The notes: generated by a model not told the origin, from the letters alone. Counted from the first letter of the stretch, positions 34,431 to 44,574 are shown. The stretch: 64,000 nucleotides of DNA from Streptantibioticus cattleyicolor NRRL 8057 = DSM 46488 (GCF_000240165.1 NC_017585.1:1736001-1800000), one strand, 5' to 3'. Numbers and translations are program-made.

Positions 34431-37400
34431 ATGGGCGTAGACCACTCGCCACTGGCGTCCGCGCAACAACGACTGTGGTTCCTGTGGCGGTTACGGCCGG
34501 ACGGCAACGAGTACAACGTGCCGAAGGCCACCCGGCTGCGCGGCACGCTCGATGCGGCTTGCCTGGAGCGGGCGCTCGCCCGGCTGGTCGAGCGGCACGC
34601 CGTCCTGCGGGCCACCTTCCCCTTCCTGGACGGCGAACCGGTCCTGCGGATCGCGCGGAACGCCACCGTGCCACTGGGCCGGACCGACCTCTCCGACACA
34701 CCCGCCGCAGCGCGCCACACCGCCCTGCGGGACGAGGTCGACCGGGTGGCCCTGGGCGCCTTCGACCTGGTGAACGGCCCGGTGTTCCGGGCCCAGTTGA
34801 TCCGGCTCGCCGAAGACGACCACGTACTGGTACTCGCCTTCCACCACATCGTCGTCGACGGCTGGTCGCTGGGCGTCATCGAGCGCGAACTCGCGGCCGT
34901 GTACGCCGCGAACCTCGACGGCGCCGAGGACCCGTTGCCCGTGGTGCGCCACGGGTACCAGGACCATGTCGCCGCCGAGCGGGAGATGCTGTCCGGGCCA
35001 CGCCACGCCGAGGCACTGGAGTTCTGGCGCCGCAACCTCGCCTCCGCGCCGCGGCAACTACCACTGCCCACCGACCGGCCGCACCCACCCGTCCAGAGCT
35101 ACGCCGGTGACAGCCGGGGCTTCACCGTCGCCCCCCAACTGAGCGAGCACATCAGGTCGTTGGCCGCCCGCCACCGGGCGAGCAGGTTCGTCGTGCTGCT
35201 CAGCGCCTACGCCGCACTCCTTTCCCGGCTGGCCTCGGCGCCGGAGGTGGTCATCGGCGTACCGGTCAGCGGACGGACGACGCTGGAGGCCGAAGCCGTC
35301 GTCGGCCTGTTCGTCAACATGCTGCCGTTGCGCATCCGGATCCAGGAGGGCATGACCTTCGCGGAACTGCTGCGTCACGTCCGCGACACCTTCCTCGCCG
35401 CGCACGAGTACCAGGACCTGCCCTTCCAGCGGGTGGTGGAGGATCTGCAACCCGAGCGTCTGACCTCACGCAACCCGATCTTCCAGTGCGCCTTCACCTA
35501 CGAGGAATCCGCCGGTGACGTCGGCGCGTTCCCCGGTCTGGAGGCGAGCCCCGTCCCGGTGCGGATCGAGACCGCCAAGTTCGAGCTGACCCTGCACATG
35601 GCGTGGAGTGCGGAACGGGTCGAAGGCTGGATGGGTTACCAGACCGATGTGTTCGACGGACGCACCGCGGAACTGCTCGGCGCACGTTACCTGCGGCTGC
35701 TCTCCGGGGCGTTGGCGGCACCGGACACACCGGTCGCACGACTGCCCCTGCTGGGCGCCGAGGAGGAGCGGACGGTCCTGGCCGGCGGCCCGCGACCACC
35801 GGCCGCCGACGGCGAACGCGTGGAACGGATGGTGGAACGCCACGCCCGCGAACGACCGGACGCCGTGGCGGTGCGTGCGGGGGAGCGGGCGCTGACCTAC
35901 GCGCAGCTCGACCAGCAGGCGAACCTCCTCGCCACGGTGTTGCGCGCGTCGGGCGCGGGCCCCGGAACCCTCGTCGCCACCTGCCTGCCCCGCGGCGTGG
36001 ACCTGGTGATCGCCGAACTCGGCATCGTCAAGACCGGAGCCGCCTACCTCCCGCTCGACCCGGCCAACCCGCCGCCCAGACTGGCCGCCGTCCTCACGGA
36101 AGCGGATCCGCTGCTCACCGTGGCGGACAGCGAACACACCACATCGCTGCCGACCGGGAAGATCCTCACCCTTGAGCGGATCCGGACGTCCGGCACCGTC
36201 GCCGCACCCGCGCCCGCGCCGAGCACGGACCCGGCGGACCTCGCCTATGTCGTCTACACATCCGGCTCGACGGGCCGCCCGAAGGGCGTGATGGTCGAAC
36301 ACCGCGCACTGTCGAACCTGGTCGCCTGGCACCATGAGGAGTTCGGCATCGGGCCGGGCGACCGCACCACGCTGATGGCCGCTCCCGGCTTCGACGCGTC
36401 CGCCTGGGAGATCTGGTCGGCGCTCACCGCCGGGGCCACGCTGGAGGTGCCCGACGCCGAGACCGTGCTCTCCCCCCGTGACCTGATCCGCTGGCTGGTC
36501 GCGCGGGAGGTGACCAGTTGCTTCGTTCCCACCCCTCTCGCCGAGCGACTGGCCCGCGCCGACTGGCCGGCCGAAGGCGCCCCGCGTTCCGTGCTGACCG
36601 GCGGCGACCGGCTGCGCGGAACGGGATCCGGAACGCTGCCGTTCCGGCTGGTCAACAACTACGGGCCGACGGAGAGCACGGTCGTCGCCACCTCGGGCAC
36701 GGTCCAGCCCGAACCCCACCGCCGGGGAGTCCTGCCGGACATCGGGCGTCCGATCGCGGGGGTGGAGGTCTACGTGCTGGACGCGGAGTTGCGTCCGGTG
36801 CCGGTGGGGGTGCCCGGTGAGTTGTATCTGGGCGGGGTCGCGCTGGCGCGTGGGTACCTCAATCAGCCTGGTCTGACGGCGGACCGGTTCGTGCCGAGTC
36901 CGTACGGGGGCAGGCCGGGGGCCCGGTTGTACCGGACCGGTGACCTGGTGCGGTGGCGTTCCGACGGCAGCGTCGACTTCCTGGGCCGCAACGACCACCA
37001 GGTGAAGATCCGTGGCTTCCGTATCGAGCCGGGGGAGATCGAGAACGTCCTGCGCGGCCACCCCGGGGTGCGGGACGCCATCGTCACCACCACACCGGTC
37101 ACCACCGGGTCCGCCGAACCCGCCCTCGTCGCCTACCTGGTGCGGGCGAGCCGGACGGAACACCGCACGGAATCGTGGGCCGTCCTGGACGACGACGCGT
37201 TCGCCGCCCTCCTCCGCGACCATCTGCGGGACCACCTGCCCCGCTACATGGTCCCCGGTCACCTGGTCGTCCTGCCCCGGTTCCCGCTCAACCCGAGCGG
37301 CAAGGTCGACCGCGCCGCGCTGCCGGTCCCCGAACTCGGCGGCGTGGGACGGCACGTGGGCCCCCGTGACGAGATCGAACGGGTACTGGCCGGCATCTGG

Positions 37401-37682
37401 TCCCAGGTCCTCGGCCGACAGCACAGCGACGTCACGGAGGACTTCTTCGAGATCGGCGGCGATTCGCTCAAAAGCATCCAGGTCGTCCACCGCGCGCGCG
37501 AGGCCGGACTCACCCTCACCGTCAGCCACATCTTCCACCACCCCACCATCGAGGAACTCGGGGCCCATCTGCGGCAGGAGACCGCGGCCGGCACGCCTGC
37601 GGAGCCCGTACCCGAACCGCTGGTGTCAGGCACCGCCGAGGAGCGGGCGGACAACGCCGGCCGGGAACGGGAGAGCCGGTGA
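34431..37682 (+). CDS. Nonribosomal peptide synthetase, C-A-T module (predicted Leu)
   Basis: A 1083-residue NRPS. The condensation domain (residues 6-440) has an intact HHIVVDG at 138-144. The adenylation domain (465-965) has YTSGSTGRPKG at 609-619, and its specificity residues read D655 A656 W659 F698 L722 G724 N743 V751 V752 K958, giving DAWFLGNVVK, one of the classic leucine codes. The carrier domain has Ser1012 in FFEIGGDSLKSIQ. There is no epimerase, methyltransferase or thioesterase domain. The last codon overlaps the type II thioesterase start (GTGA). In the proposed line it extends the residue on the free carrier with Leu. Confidence 0.95.
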   Translation: MGVDHSPLASAQQRLWFLWRLRPDGNEYNVPKATRLRGTLDAACLERALARLVERHAVLRATFPFLDGEPVLRIARNATVPLGRTDLSDTPAAARHTALRDEVDRVALGAFDLVNGPVFRAQLIRLAEDDHVLVLAFHHIVVDGWSLGVIERELAAVYAANLDGAEDPLPVVRHGYQDHVAAEREMLSGPRHAEALEFWRRNLASAPRQLPLPTDRPHPPVQSYAGDSRGFTVAPQLSEHIRSLAARHRASRFVVLLSAYAALLSRLASAPEVVIGVPVSGRTTLEAEAVVGLFVNMLPLRIRIQEGMTFAELLRHVRDTFLAAHEYQDLPFQRVVEDLQPERLTSRNPIFQCAFTYEESAGDVGAFPGLEASPVPVRIETAKFELTLHMAWSAERVEGWMGYQTDVFDGRTAELLGARYLRLLSGALAAPDTPVARLPLLGAEEERTVLAGGPRPPAADGERVERMVERHARERPDAVAVRAGERALTYAQLDQQANLLATVLRASGAGPGTLVATCLPRGVDLVIAELGIVKTGAAYLPLDPANPPPRLAAVLTEADPLLTVADSEHTTSLPTGKILTLERIRTSGTVAAPAPAPSTDPADLAYVVYTSGSTGRPKGVMVEHRALSNLVAWHHEEFGIGPGDRTTLMAAPGFDASAWEIWSALTAGATLEVPDAETVLSPRDLIRWLVAREVTSCFVPTPLAERLARADWPAEGAPRSVLTGGDRLRGTGSGTLPFRLVNNYGPTESTVVATSGTVQPEPHRRGVLPDIGRPIAGVEVYVLDAELRPVPVGVPGELYLGGVALARGYLNQPGLTADRFVPSPYGGRPGARLYRTGDLVRWRSDGSVDFLGRNDHQVKIRGFRIEPGEIENVLRGHPGVRDAIVTTTPVTTGSAEPALVAYLVRASRTEHRTESWAVLDDDAFAALLRDHLRDHLPRYMVPGHLVVLPRFPLNPSGKVDRAALPVPELGGVGRHVGPRDEIERVLAGIWSQVLGRQHSDVTEDFFEIGGDSLKSIQVVHRAREAGLTLTVSHIFHHPTIEELGAHLRQETAAGTPAEPVPEPLVSGTAEERADNAGRERESR

Positions 37683-38425
37683 AGAACCGATGGCTGCTGC
37701 GCTTCCCGCCCCGCCCGCAGGCACGGATGCGCCTGCTGTGCCTGGCCGGGGCGGGCGCCGCGGCGTCGATGTACCGCTCCTGGTCCCAACACCTCCAGCC
37801 CGAGGTGGAAGTCTGCGCCGTCCAGCTGCCCGGCCGCGGCGCCCGGCTGCGTGAGGCGCCGTTCACGAGGATGGAGCCGCTGGCCGACGCCCTCACCGAC
37901 GTGGTCCGGGCCGAGTCGGACCGCCCGATGGCGATCTTCGGTCACAGTCTCGGCTCGCTGATCGGGTTCGAGGTGGCCAGCCGCCTGCTCAGCACCGGCG
38001 CGGACACACCACTCCGGCTGATCGCCGCGGCACACCGGGCCCCACGGCTGGGCAGCGCGCGCCTGCCGTACCACCGCCTGCCCACGCCGGAGCTGATCGA
38101 CGTCATGGGAGGGCTCGGCGGGACACCCCCCGACCTCCTCGCGATGCCGGACGTCATGCGGCTGACCCTGCCCGCCGTCCGGGCCGACTTCGAGATCGAC
38201 TACACCTACCGGTACCGGGAACGGCCCCCGCTCCCCGTCCCCATCAGCGTGTTCGGCGGCATCGACGACACGACCGTCTCCAAGGCGGAACTGGAGGCGT
38301 GGCAGGAACACACCAGCACCGGGTTCAGCCTTCGCCTGCTACCCGGCGACCACTTCTTCCACGAAGGACCAGGCGGCCCGCGGATGCTCGCGCGGATACG
38401 CCGGGAACTCCTCCAACACGTCTGA
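37679..38425 (+). CDS. Type II thioesterase
   Basis: A 248-residue alpha/beta hydrolase of the NRPS/PKS type II thioesterase family. It has [16 protein letters not shown] near the N-terminus, [15 protein letters not shown], nucleophile Ser90 in FGHSLGS, the acidic residue in FGGIDDTTV and His in [10 protein letters not shown]. These proteins clear misloaded or stalled carriers and do not normally release the product. Its GTG start overlaps the NRPS stop by four bases. Since no type I thioesterase domain exists in the cluster, a release role cannot be excluded. Confidence 0.93.
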   Translation: MKNRWLLRFPPRPQARMRLLCLAGAGAAASMYRSWSQHLQPEVEVCAVQLPGRGARLREAPFTRMEPLADALTDVVRAESDRPMAIFGHSLGSLIGFEVASRLLSTGADTPLRLIAAAHRAPRLGSARLPYHRLPTPELIDVMGGLGGTPPDLLAMPDVMRLTLPAVRADFEIDYTYRYRERPPLPVPISVFGGIDDTTVSKAELEAWQEHTSTGFSLRLLPGDHFFHEGPGGPRMLARIRRELLQHV

Positions 38426-38462
38426 CCGGCCCGGCCGACCGCAACCGAAAAGGAGTGCCGAC

Positions 38463-40256
38463 ATGTTCGAGGACGGCGACGACCGCCGCTATCTCGTGGT
38501 GCGCAACCACGAGGAACAGTATGCGATATGGCCAAAGGACCATGAGATGCCGCCGGGCTGGGACCCGGTGGGCGTGGCCGGCAGCAAGCCGGAGTGCCTG
38601 GCCCACATCGAGAAGACATGGACCGACATGCGTCCGCTCAGCCTCCGGTCCGCGCCGGAACTCTGCCTCCACCAGGTGTTCGCCGCCCAGGTGGCGCGCA
38701 CCCCGGACGCCCCGGCCGTCCGGGACGGGCGGGAAGAACTCACCTACCGGCAACTCGACGAGCGGGCCTCCCGGCTCGCGGCCGTGATCCTGCGCCAGGT
38801 GTCCGGACCCGGCGCCCGCGTCGGCATCTGCCTGCGACGCGGCAACAACGTGGTGACCGCGATCCTGGCCGTGCTCAAGGCCGGCTGCGCCTACGTACCG
38901 CTCGACCCCGACTACCCGCCGGAACGGGTGCGCTTCATGGCCCAGGACGCCTCGGTCGACATGGTGCTGGCGGACCCCGGTACGCGTTCGGCGCCCGATG
39001 CGGCACGTGTCGTCACCGTCGAGGACAGCCTGTGGTCGGACGACGCACCCCGCGCCGACGACGTCCAGGTGGGCCCGGACGCACCCGCCTACGTCATCTA
39101 CACCTCGGGATCGAGCGGACGGCCCAAGGGGGTCGTGGTCTCGCACCGCAATGTGACCGCGCTCCTCGACGCCTGCGACCGGATCCTCGACACCGACGGC
39201 ACGGACGTGTGGACGCTCTTCCACTCCTACTGCTTCGACTTCTCGGTCTGGGAGATGTGGGGGGCGTTGTCGCACGGCGCGACACTCGTGGTGGTACCGG
39301 CCGACGTCGCCCGGTCCCCCGAGGCCATGCTCGACCTGCTGCGCGAACAACGGGTGACCGTGCTCAACCAGGTGCCCTCGGTGTTCCGGTACCTGTCGCG
39401 CGCCGCGACCGGTGCGAAGGCCACGGGAGCCGGAACGGCGCTCAAGTACGTGGTCTTCGGCGGCGAGGCCGTCGACGTCGAAGCGGTCCGCGACTGGCGG
39501 CGGGCCCACGGCACGCGCACCGAGTTCGTCAACATGTACGGCATCACCGAGACCACGGTCTTCGCGACATACCGACGGCTGCCCGCCGACGAGATCGACG
39601 CGCCGCCCGCCCCGCCCGGGGCGGACCCGTCGGCACCGGACGGCGCGGAGACCACCGGCACCCGGCGGAACCCTCCCGACCCAGCGCTCAACATCGGCCT
39701 GCCGCTGAACGGATTCGACATCGCGCTGCTCACCGAGGACGGCCTTCCGGCCCGCCCGGGAGAGATCGGCGAGATCCACCTGGCAGGCCCGCAACTGGCC
39801 ATCGGATACCTGGAGCGGCCGGAGCTGACGGCTGAGCGCTACCCCGTGCTGTCCCTGCGCGGCGAGGCCCCCCGCCGCTACTACCGCAGCGGCGACCTGG
39901 CCGTGGCCCGGGAGGACGGCACGCTGGAGTTCGCCGGACGCGCGGACGACCAGGTGAAGATCAACGGGTACCGGATAGAGATCGGCGAGGTCGAGTCCGC
40001 ATTGCGGACCGCCGAGGGCGTCGGCGATCTGGTGGTGGTCCCGACCACCAGCCGGATCGGCGAACGGACGCTCGTCGCCTTCTACACGACGACGGACGAC
40101 GGCGCACCGGACACGCTCTCCGAACGGCTGGCCGGCCACGCCAGGACCGCCCTGCCGGCCTTCATGGTGCCGAGCCGGTTCGTCAACGTGCCCACCCTGC
40201 CGCTGAGCCCCTCGGGAAAGACCGACAAGCGGGCGCTCGCCGAGCAACTGCGCTAG
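38463..40256 (+). CDS. MbtH-adenylation domain fusion, no carrier (predicted Thr-like)
   Basis: A 597-residue fusion. Residues 1-62 are a full MbtH-like domain ([42 protein letters not shown] with its conserved tryptophans 23, 33 and 53). From residue 68 a complete adenylation domain follows: [11 protein letters not shown], then [28 protein letters not shown] and LSPSGKTDK at the end. The specificity residues D259 F260 W263 N302 V331 G333 M358 V366 F367 K give DFWNVGMVFK, one change from the threonine code DFWNIGMVHK besides I/V. No carrier follows, so it must load the free carrier and/or the C-T-C carrier in trans. MbtH-A fusions are known in NikP1 and SlgN1. Confidence 0.93.
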   Translation: MFEDGDDRRYLVVRNHEEQYAIWPKDHEMPPGWDPVGVAGSKPECLAHIEKTWTDMRPLSLRSAPELCLHQVFAAQVARTPDAPAVRDGREELTYRQLDERASRLAAVILRQVSGPGARVGICLRRGNNVVTAILAVLKAGCAYVPLDPDYPPERVRFMAQDASVDMVLADPGTRSAPDAARVVTVEDSLWSDDAPRADDVQVGPDAPAYVIYTSGSSGRPKGVVVSHRNVTALLDACDRILDTDGTDVWTLFHSYCFDFSVWEMWGALSHGATLVVVPADVARSPEAMLDLLREQRVTVLNQVPSVFRYLSRAATGAKATGAGTALKYVVFGGEAVDVEAVRDWRRAHGTRTEFVNMYGITETTVFATYRRLPADEIDAPPAPPGADPSAPDGAETTGTRRNPPDPALNIGLPLNGFDIALLTEDGLPARPGEIGEIHLAGPQLAIGYLERPELTAERYPVLSLRGEAPRRYYRSGDLAVAREDGTLEFAGRADDQVKINGYRIEIGEVESALRTAEGVGDLVVVPTTSRIGERTLVAFYTTTDDGAPDTLSERLAGHARTALPAFMVPSRFVNVPTLPLSPSGKTDKRALAEQLR

Positions 40257-40273
40257 CCCGTACGGGAGGACAA

Positions 40274-43200
40274 ATGGACGACAACCGATCGCGGGACCTC
40301 GACGGAGCTCGGACCACGCTGACCCAGCACCTTCCCCTGTCGGTCAACCAGGAGGCGATGTGGGTCACTTGGCAGATAGACCCCACCAAGTGGGAACACA
40401 TCATTCCGCTGGCGCTGGACGTCAAGGGCGTCCTGGACCTTCCCCGCCTGCGAGCGGCCGTCGCCCAGCTGAGCCGACGCCACCCCATGCTGCGGGCACG
40501 CGTCCGTGACGTCTCCGGGCACCTGTGCCTCGACTGGGCCGGCACCGCCTCGCTCCCGGTGACCGTGCGCGCCGTCACCGCCCCGCGCGACGAAGCGGTC
40601 ATCGCCGCCCGTTCCCCGTTCGACCTGGACGAAGGCCCACTGGCCCGGGTGGAGGTGCTGGAGGGACCCGACTACACCGTCCTGCTGATAACGGTGCACC
40701 ACATCGTCCTGGACGGCACCGCGACCCCGCTGCTCCTCGACGATCTGCGCCGCGCCTACGCGGGGGAGGACCTGGGGCTGCCGGAGGACCTCACACCACT
40801 GGTGGACCACGCCCGACGCTCACGGGAGGCCGCCGACGGGGCGATCGGCGAGGAATCGCGGCGCTACTGGCGCGACGAGTTGGCGGACATGCCACCCGCC
40901 CGCACCCTCCCGGTGCGATCCGCCGAAGGGGCGCGGGCACTGACGCCGTTCACCGTGGACGCCCAACTGAGCCGGCAGGCACGCCGACTCGCCAGGGAAC
41001 TGGGCGTCTCCTACTTCACCGTGATGCTCGGCGCCCTGTTCATCACGCTCTCCCATCACACCGGCAGCGACGACCTGATCGTCTCCGCGCCCTATCACGG
41101 CAGATCGGACAAGCGACTTGGGGAACGGGTCGGTTACTTCGTCAACGTGCTGCCGTTCCGCCAGAAGCTGTGCCCCTCCGACACCTACGAGCGGTTCCTG
41201 CGGAAACTGCGCACCACCGTGCGTGACGGGCTGAAACACGGCGACCTGCCGCTCCCATCGATCCTACGGGCCGCCCACCTCGTGGGACCGGACGCCCGTG
41301 CCCACACCCACCAGGTGGTGTTCGAGTACTGGGACACCACCAGCACCAGCGGACTGGATGTGCACCGCTTCGAACTCGTCGGCGGCGGCTCCCGGTGCCG
41401 ACTCAGCTACCTCGACTCGACGGACGTCGCCGACTACCGGCTCACGGCGCAGCTCAACGAGGGCAGCACCGGTAGCAGGATGCTGTGGAAGGACCCGGGC
41501 GGCACCGTCGGGCCCACCGCCCTGGCAGCGCTGACACGTGACTACCTGTCCATCGTGGCCGACATGGTGGCCGACCCGGGTCGCACCCTCGGCGAGGCGA
41601 CGGCACGGCTGCCCGCCGTCGTCCTCCCGGACACCGGCGGCACGGAGCCGGCCGAGGACACCGAACGCCCCCGCGAACCGGCGGGCACGGCGGCCACGCC
41701 CGCGTCGGCCGCAATGCTCGGTGAAATCTGGCGCGAGGTACTGCGGATCCCCGAGGTGTCCGCCGACGATTCCTTCTTCGAGCTGGGCGGGCACTCCCTG
41801 CTCGCCACCACGCTGCTGAACCGGATCACGGAGCGCCTCGGTGTCGAGCTGTCCGTACGCGATCTGTTCAGCCACCCCAGGTTCGGCCGGCTCGCCGAGG
41901 TCATCGACGACCGCCGCGCCGCCGCCCCGGTGGACGCGGACGACACACCGCACCCCGAGGAGACCTGGGAGGACGTCTTCCCGGCCTCGGTCTTCCAGGA
42001 GAGCATCTGGCTGGCCGAACGCCTCGACCCCGCGCACGCCAAATACCACATCCCGCTCCTGTGGAAGGTACGGGGAACCCTCGACGGTGACGCCCTCTCC
42101 CGCGCACTCGCGCTGCTGGTCTCCCGGCACGAGATCCTGCGTACCCGTTTCGTCGACAAGGACGGCAGGCTCTACCAGGAGGTCACCGAGCCCTGGGCTC
42201 CCTTGGTGGACCGGCTCGACGTGACCGCCGCCGCCGAGGCCGGCCAACGGCAGTGGCTGCGGAAGTGGTCCGACACCACCACCAGCGCCTTCGACCCCTC
42301 CACCGCACGGCTGCTCGCGGCCGGCTGGTTCTCCCTGCCGGACGGCGGCCAGTTGTTCTCCCTCTGCCTGCACCACCTGGTACTCGACGGGGAGTCCGTC
42401 CCCGTCCTCGTCCGCGACCTGGAACGTTGTTACCAGCAGGCGGCGGGCCTGGCATCCGGGCCGCTCCCGGAACCCGGCCAGTACCGCGAGCTGGTCTTCG
42501 CCCAGCAGACCGAATCAGCCCGGTCCAGAACGGCGGCGGACCTGGCGTACTGGCAAGACCACCTCTCCGGCGCCCCGGCCTCCCTCGGACTGGCCGGGCC
42601 CCGCGCCGCGGGCGAATCCGGCAACATCCCCCTGCGACTCGACGGCGACACGGCACAGCGGCTGACCGCCCTCGGCACGGAGCGGAACGCCTCCCGGTTC
42701 ATGGTGACCGCCGCGGCCTTGGCGGCGGTGCTGCACCGGGCGTCCGGGCTGCCGGACATCACCTTCGGCGTCCCGGTGGCGAGCAGGTCGGCAGGTGTCT
42801 TCGACGATGTCATCGGGCCGTGCATGAACACCCTCGTGCTGCGTTCCCGCTGCGGGGCGGAGACGACCTACTCGGATCTGCTGCGAACGGTGCGGGAAGA
42901 AGTCATCGCGGCCTTCGAGCACCAAAGCGCCCCGTTCGACGACGTGGTCCGGCGGCTACGGCCCCCACGGTCGCGAGGACGAACGCCCTTCGTCGACTGC
43001 CTGCTCAACAGCGTCGGGATGGACCAGTGGTCGGCCACGCTCGGCGACGCCCGCCTGGTCTTCCTCGATCAGGACCTGCGGGGCGAAGAAGTTAGCAAGT
43101 TCCCCCTCACCGTGACCTTCACCACGGCGCAGGACGTGGTGGAGGGGAACCTCGCCTACCGCGGCGACTGCCTCGACGCGGCAGGCGCGCTGCGGTTGAC

Positions 43201-43285
43201 GGACGAAATCACCACGGTGCTCGGTGACTTCACGGCACTGCTGCCGCGACGGGTGTTCGACGCCGATCCGACCAGGGAGCTCTGA
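40274..43285 (+). CDS. Nonribosomal peptide synthetase, C-T-C without adenylation domain
   Basis: A 1003-residue protein with two condensation domains around one carrier. C1 (20-450) has HHIVLDG at 142-148. The carrier (475-545) has Ser508 in FFELGGHSLLATTLL. C2 (565-1000) has HHLVLDG at 700-706 and NTLVLRSRC. Both catalytic His motifs are intact. Without an A domain the carrier must be charged in trans, most simply by the MbtH-A protein. C2 has no downstream carrier, so it may release the chain onto a free nucleophile, cyclise it, or act on a substrate carried elsewhere. The stop is six bases before the monooxygenase GTG. Confidence 0.93.
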   Translation: MDDNRSRDLDGARTTLTQHLPLSVNQEAMWVTWQIDPTKWEHIIPLALDVKGVLDLPRLRAAVAQLSRRHPMLRARVRDVSGHLCLDWAGTASLPVTVRAVTAPRDEAVIAARSPFDLDEGPLARVEVLEGPDYTVLLITVHHIVLDGTATPLLLDDLRRAYAGEDLGLPEDLTPLVDHARRSREAADGAIGEESRRYWRDELADMPPARTLPVRSAEGARALTPFTVDAQLSRQARRLARELGVSYFTVMLGALFITLSHHTGSDDLIVSAPYHGRSDKRLGERVGYFVNVLPFRQKLCPSDTYERFLRKLRTTVRDGLKHGDLPLPSILRAAHLVGPDARAHTHQVVFEYWDTTSTSGLDVHRFELVGGGSRCRLSYLDSTDVADYRLTAQLNEGSTGSRMLWKDPGGTVGPTALAALTRDYLSIVADMVADPGRTLGEATARLPAVVLPDTGGTEPAEDTERPREPAGTAATPASAAMLGEIWREVLRIPEVSADDSFFELGGHSLLATTLLNRITERLGVELSVRDLFSHPRFGRLAEVIDDRRAAAPVDADDTPHPEETWEDVFPASVFQESIWLAERLDPAHAKYHIPLLWKVRGTLDGDALSRALALLVSRHEILRTRFVDKDGRLYQEVTEPWAPLVDRLDVTAAAEAGQRQWLRKWSDTTTSAFDPSTARLLAAGWFSLPDGGQLFSLCLHHLVLDGESVPVLVRDLERCYQQAAGLASGPLPEPGQYRELVFAQQTESARSRTAADLAYWQDHLSGAPASLGLAGPRAAGESGNIPLRLDGDTAQRLTALGTERNASRFMVTAAALAAVLHRASGLPDITFGVPVASRSAGVFDDVIGPCMNTLVLRSRCGAETTYSDLLRTVREEVIAAFEHQSAPFDDVVRRLRPPRSRGRTPFVDCLLNSVGMDQWSATLGDARLVFLDQDLRGEEVSKFPLTVTFTTAQDVVEGNLAYRGDCLDAAGALRLTDEITTVLGDFTALLPRRVFDADPTREL

Positions 43286-43291
43286 AGCGGC

Positions 43292-44182
43292 GTGACCAGC
43301 AGGTTCCGATTCGGTGTCATCCTCGTCCCGGGTCCCGGGCGCCAGGAGTGGTGGCAGAGCTGTCGCACCGCCGAACGGCTCGGCTACGACGTCATCGCGG
43401 TCCCCGACCACCTCGGGGTACAGGCCCCGTTCCCCGCGATGGTCTCCGCCGCCGCCGCGACGGAGCGGGTGCGCCTGACCACCTACGTCCTCAACAGCGC
43501 CTTCTGGAATCCCACCCTCCTGGCCAGGGAGATCCTCAGCACGGACCTCCTCACCGACGGCCGGGTCGAGGTGGGGCTGGGCACCGGATACGTTCGCGCG
43601 GAATTCGACAAGGCCCGGGTCGAGTGGGGCACCGCCGGCAGCCGGGTGCGACGGCTGGAAGAGGCCATCGTCTCCCTGCTTGGCCATCTGGCGGATCCCC
43701 GCGGCCTCGGCTTCACGCACGCACCGCCACAACTGCCGCTGCTGGTCGGCGGAAACGGTGACCGGGTGCTGCGACTGGCCGCGGCACACGCGGACATCGT
43801 CTCGTTCGCCGGTGCGGTACTCGCGCCAGGCTCCTCACGAGGCACGTTGCGACTGATCGACGGCGACGCCATGGCGGAAAGGGTCAGGTATTTCGAGAAC
43901 GTGGCGGGCGACCGCGCCGCCCGGCCGGAACGCAACATCCTCGTGCAGTCGGTGGTGGTGACCGCCGACCGGCGGGGCACCACCGAGGCGCTGCGCCGCC
44001 GCATGCCGTACCTCACGGCCGAGCAGGTGGCCGACGTTCCCACACTGCTGATCGGGACTTCGAAGGAGATCGCGACCATGCTCCTGGAACGGCGGGAACG
44101 CTACGGGTTCTCCTACGTCTGCGTCCAGGAACGCGACATGACCGCCTTCGCCCCGGTGATCGAGCTCCTGGCCGGGGAGTGA
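43292..44182 (+). CDS. Luciferase-like (LLM class, probably F420-dependent) monooxygenase
   Basis: A 296-residue TIM-barrel flavin/F420 enzyme of the TIGR03621-like group: MTSRFRFGVILVPGPGRQEW, VIAVPDHLGVQAPFPAMVSA, GRVEVGLGTGYVRAEFD and PLLVGGNGDRVLRLAA. These proteins use F420 or reduced FMN to oxidise or reduce small molecules. It is the only tailoring gene of the NRPS cluster and is translationally close to the C-T-C gene (GTG at 43292), so it probably acts on the peptide or on an amino-acid precursor, for example by hydroxylation or dehydrogenation. The choice of cofactor cannot be read from sequence alone. Confidence 0.88.
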   Translation: MTSRFRFGVILVPGPGRQEWWQSCRTAERLGYDVIAVPDHLGVQAPFPAMVSAAAATERVRLTTYVLNSAFWNPTLLAREILSTDLLTDGRVEVGLGTGYVRAEFDKARVEWGTAGSRVRRLEEAIVSLLGHLADPRGLGFTHAPPQLPLLVGGNGDRVLRLAAAHADIVSFAGAVLAPGSSRGTLRLIDGDAMAERVRYFENVAGDRAARPERNILVQSVVVTADRRGTTEALRRRMPYLTAEQVADVPTLLIGTSKEIATMLLERRERYGFSYVCVQERDMTAFAPVIELLAGE

Positions 44183-44574
44183 CAACACACCGCTCAGCAT
44201 GGCCCTCGCGCGGCACGCTCGTTGCCGATCGTCGACCTGGACGGCGGCCTGGTCCACGTACGCCCTGGTGAAGCGGGACGTGACCGTATCCGCTGCCGGG
44301 TTGACGGGCGGCGCCGGCGACGGCCCGGGGCGGCAGCCGGGGGAGCCGGGGACCGCACTGCTCCGGCCCCGGGGCGTTCGCGCCCGAGTCCGCCGGCCAT
44401 CGTGCGCAGAACCAGCCCCATCCGGCGCCCTCATGGGTTCCCTGGCGTTGATCAGTTGTTGTGCGGTCGTGTTCGCGGCGCGAGTCGTGTTCCCGTCAAT
44501 CCGCTCCGCCCACTGGATATGACCAGGGACCCGCGCCGGAAACCCGACCACACGTGGTGAAGGGGGATGTCTTC
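44183..44574. other. Gene-free region after the NRPS cluster
   Basis: GC-rich low-complexity sequence with no recognisable gene. It probably contains the NRPS operon terminator, but no hairpin stands out. Confidence 0.35.

Noticed and set aside
35466-37568. A 700-codon minus-strand frame opposite the NRPS
   Set aside because: It is the mirror of NRPS codons with GC-rich third positions; no domain.
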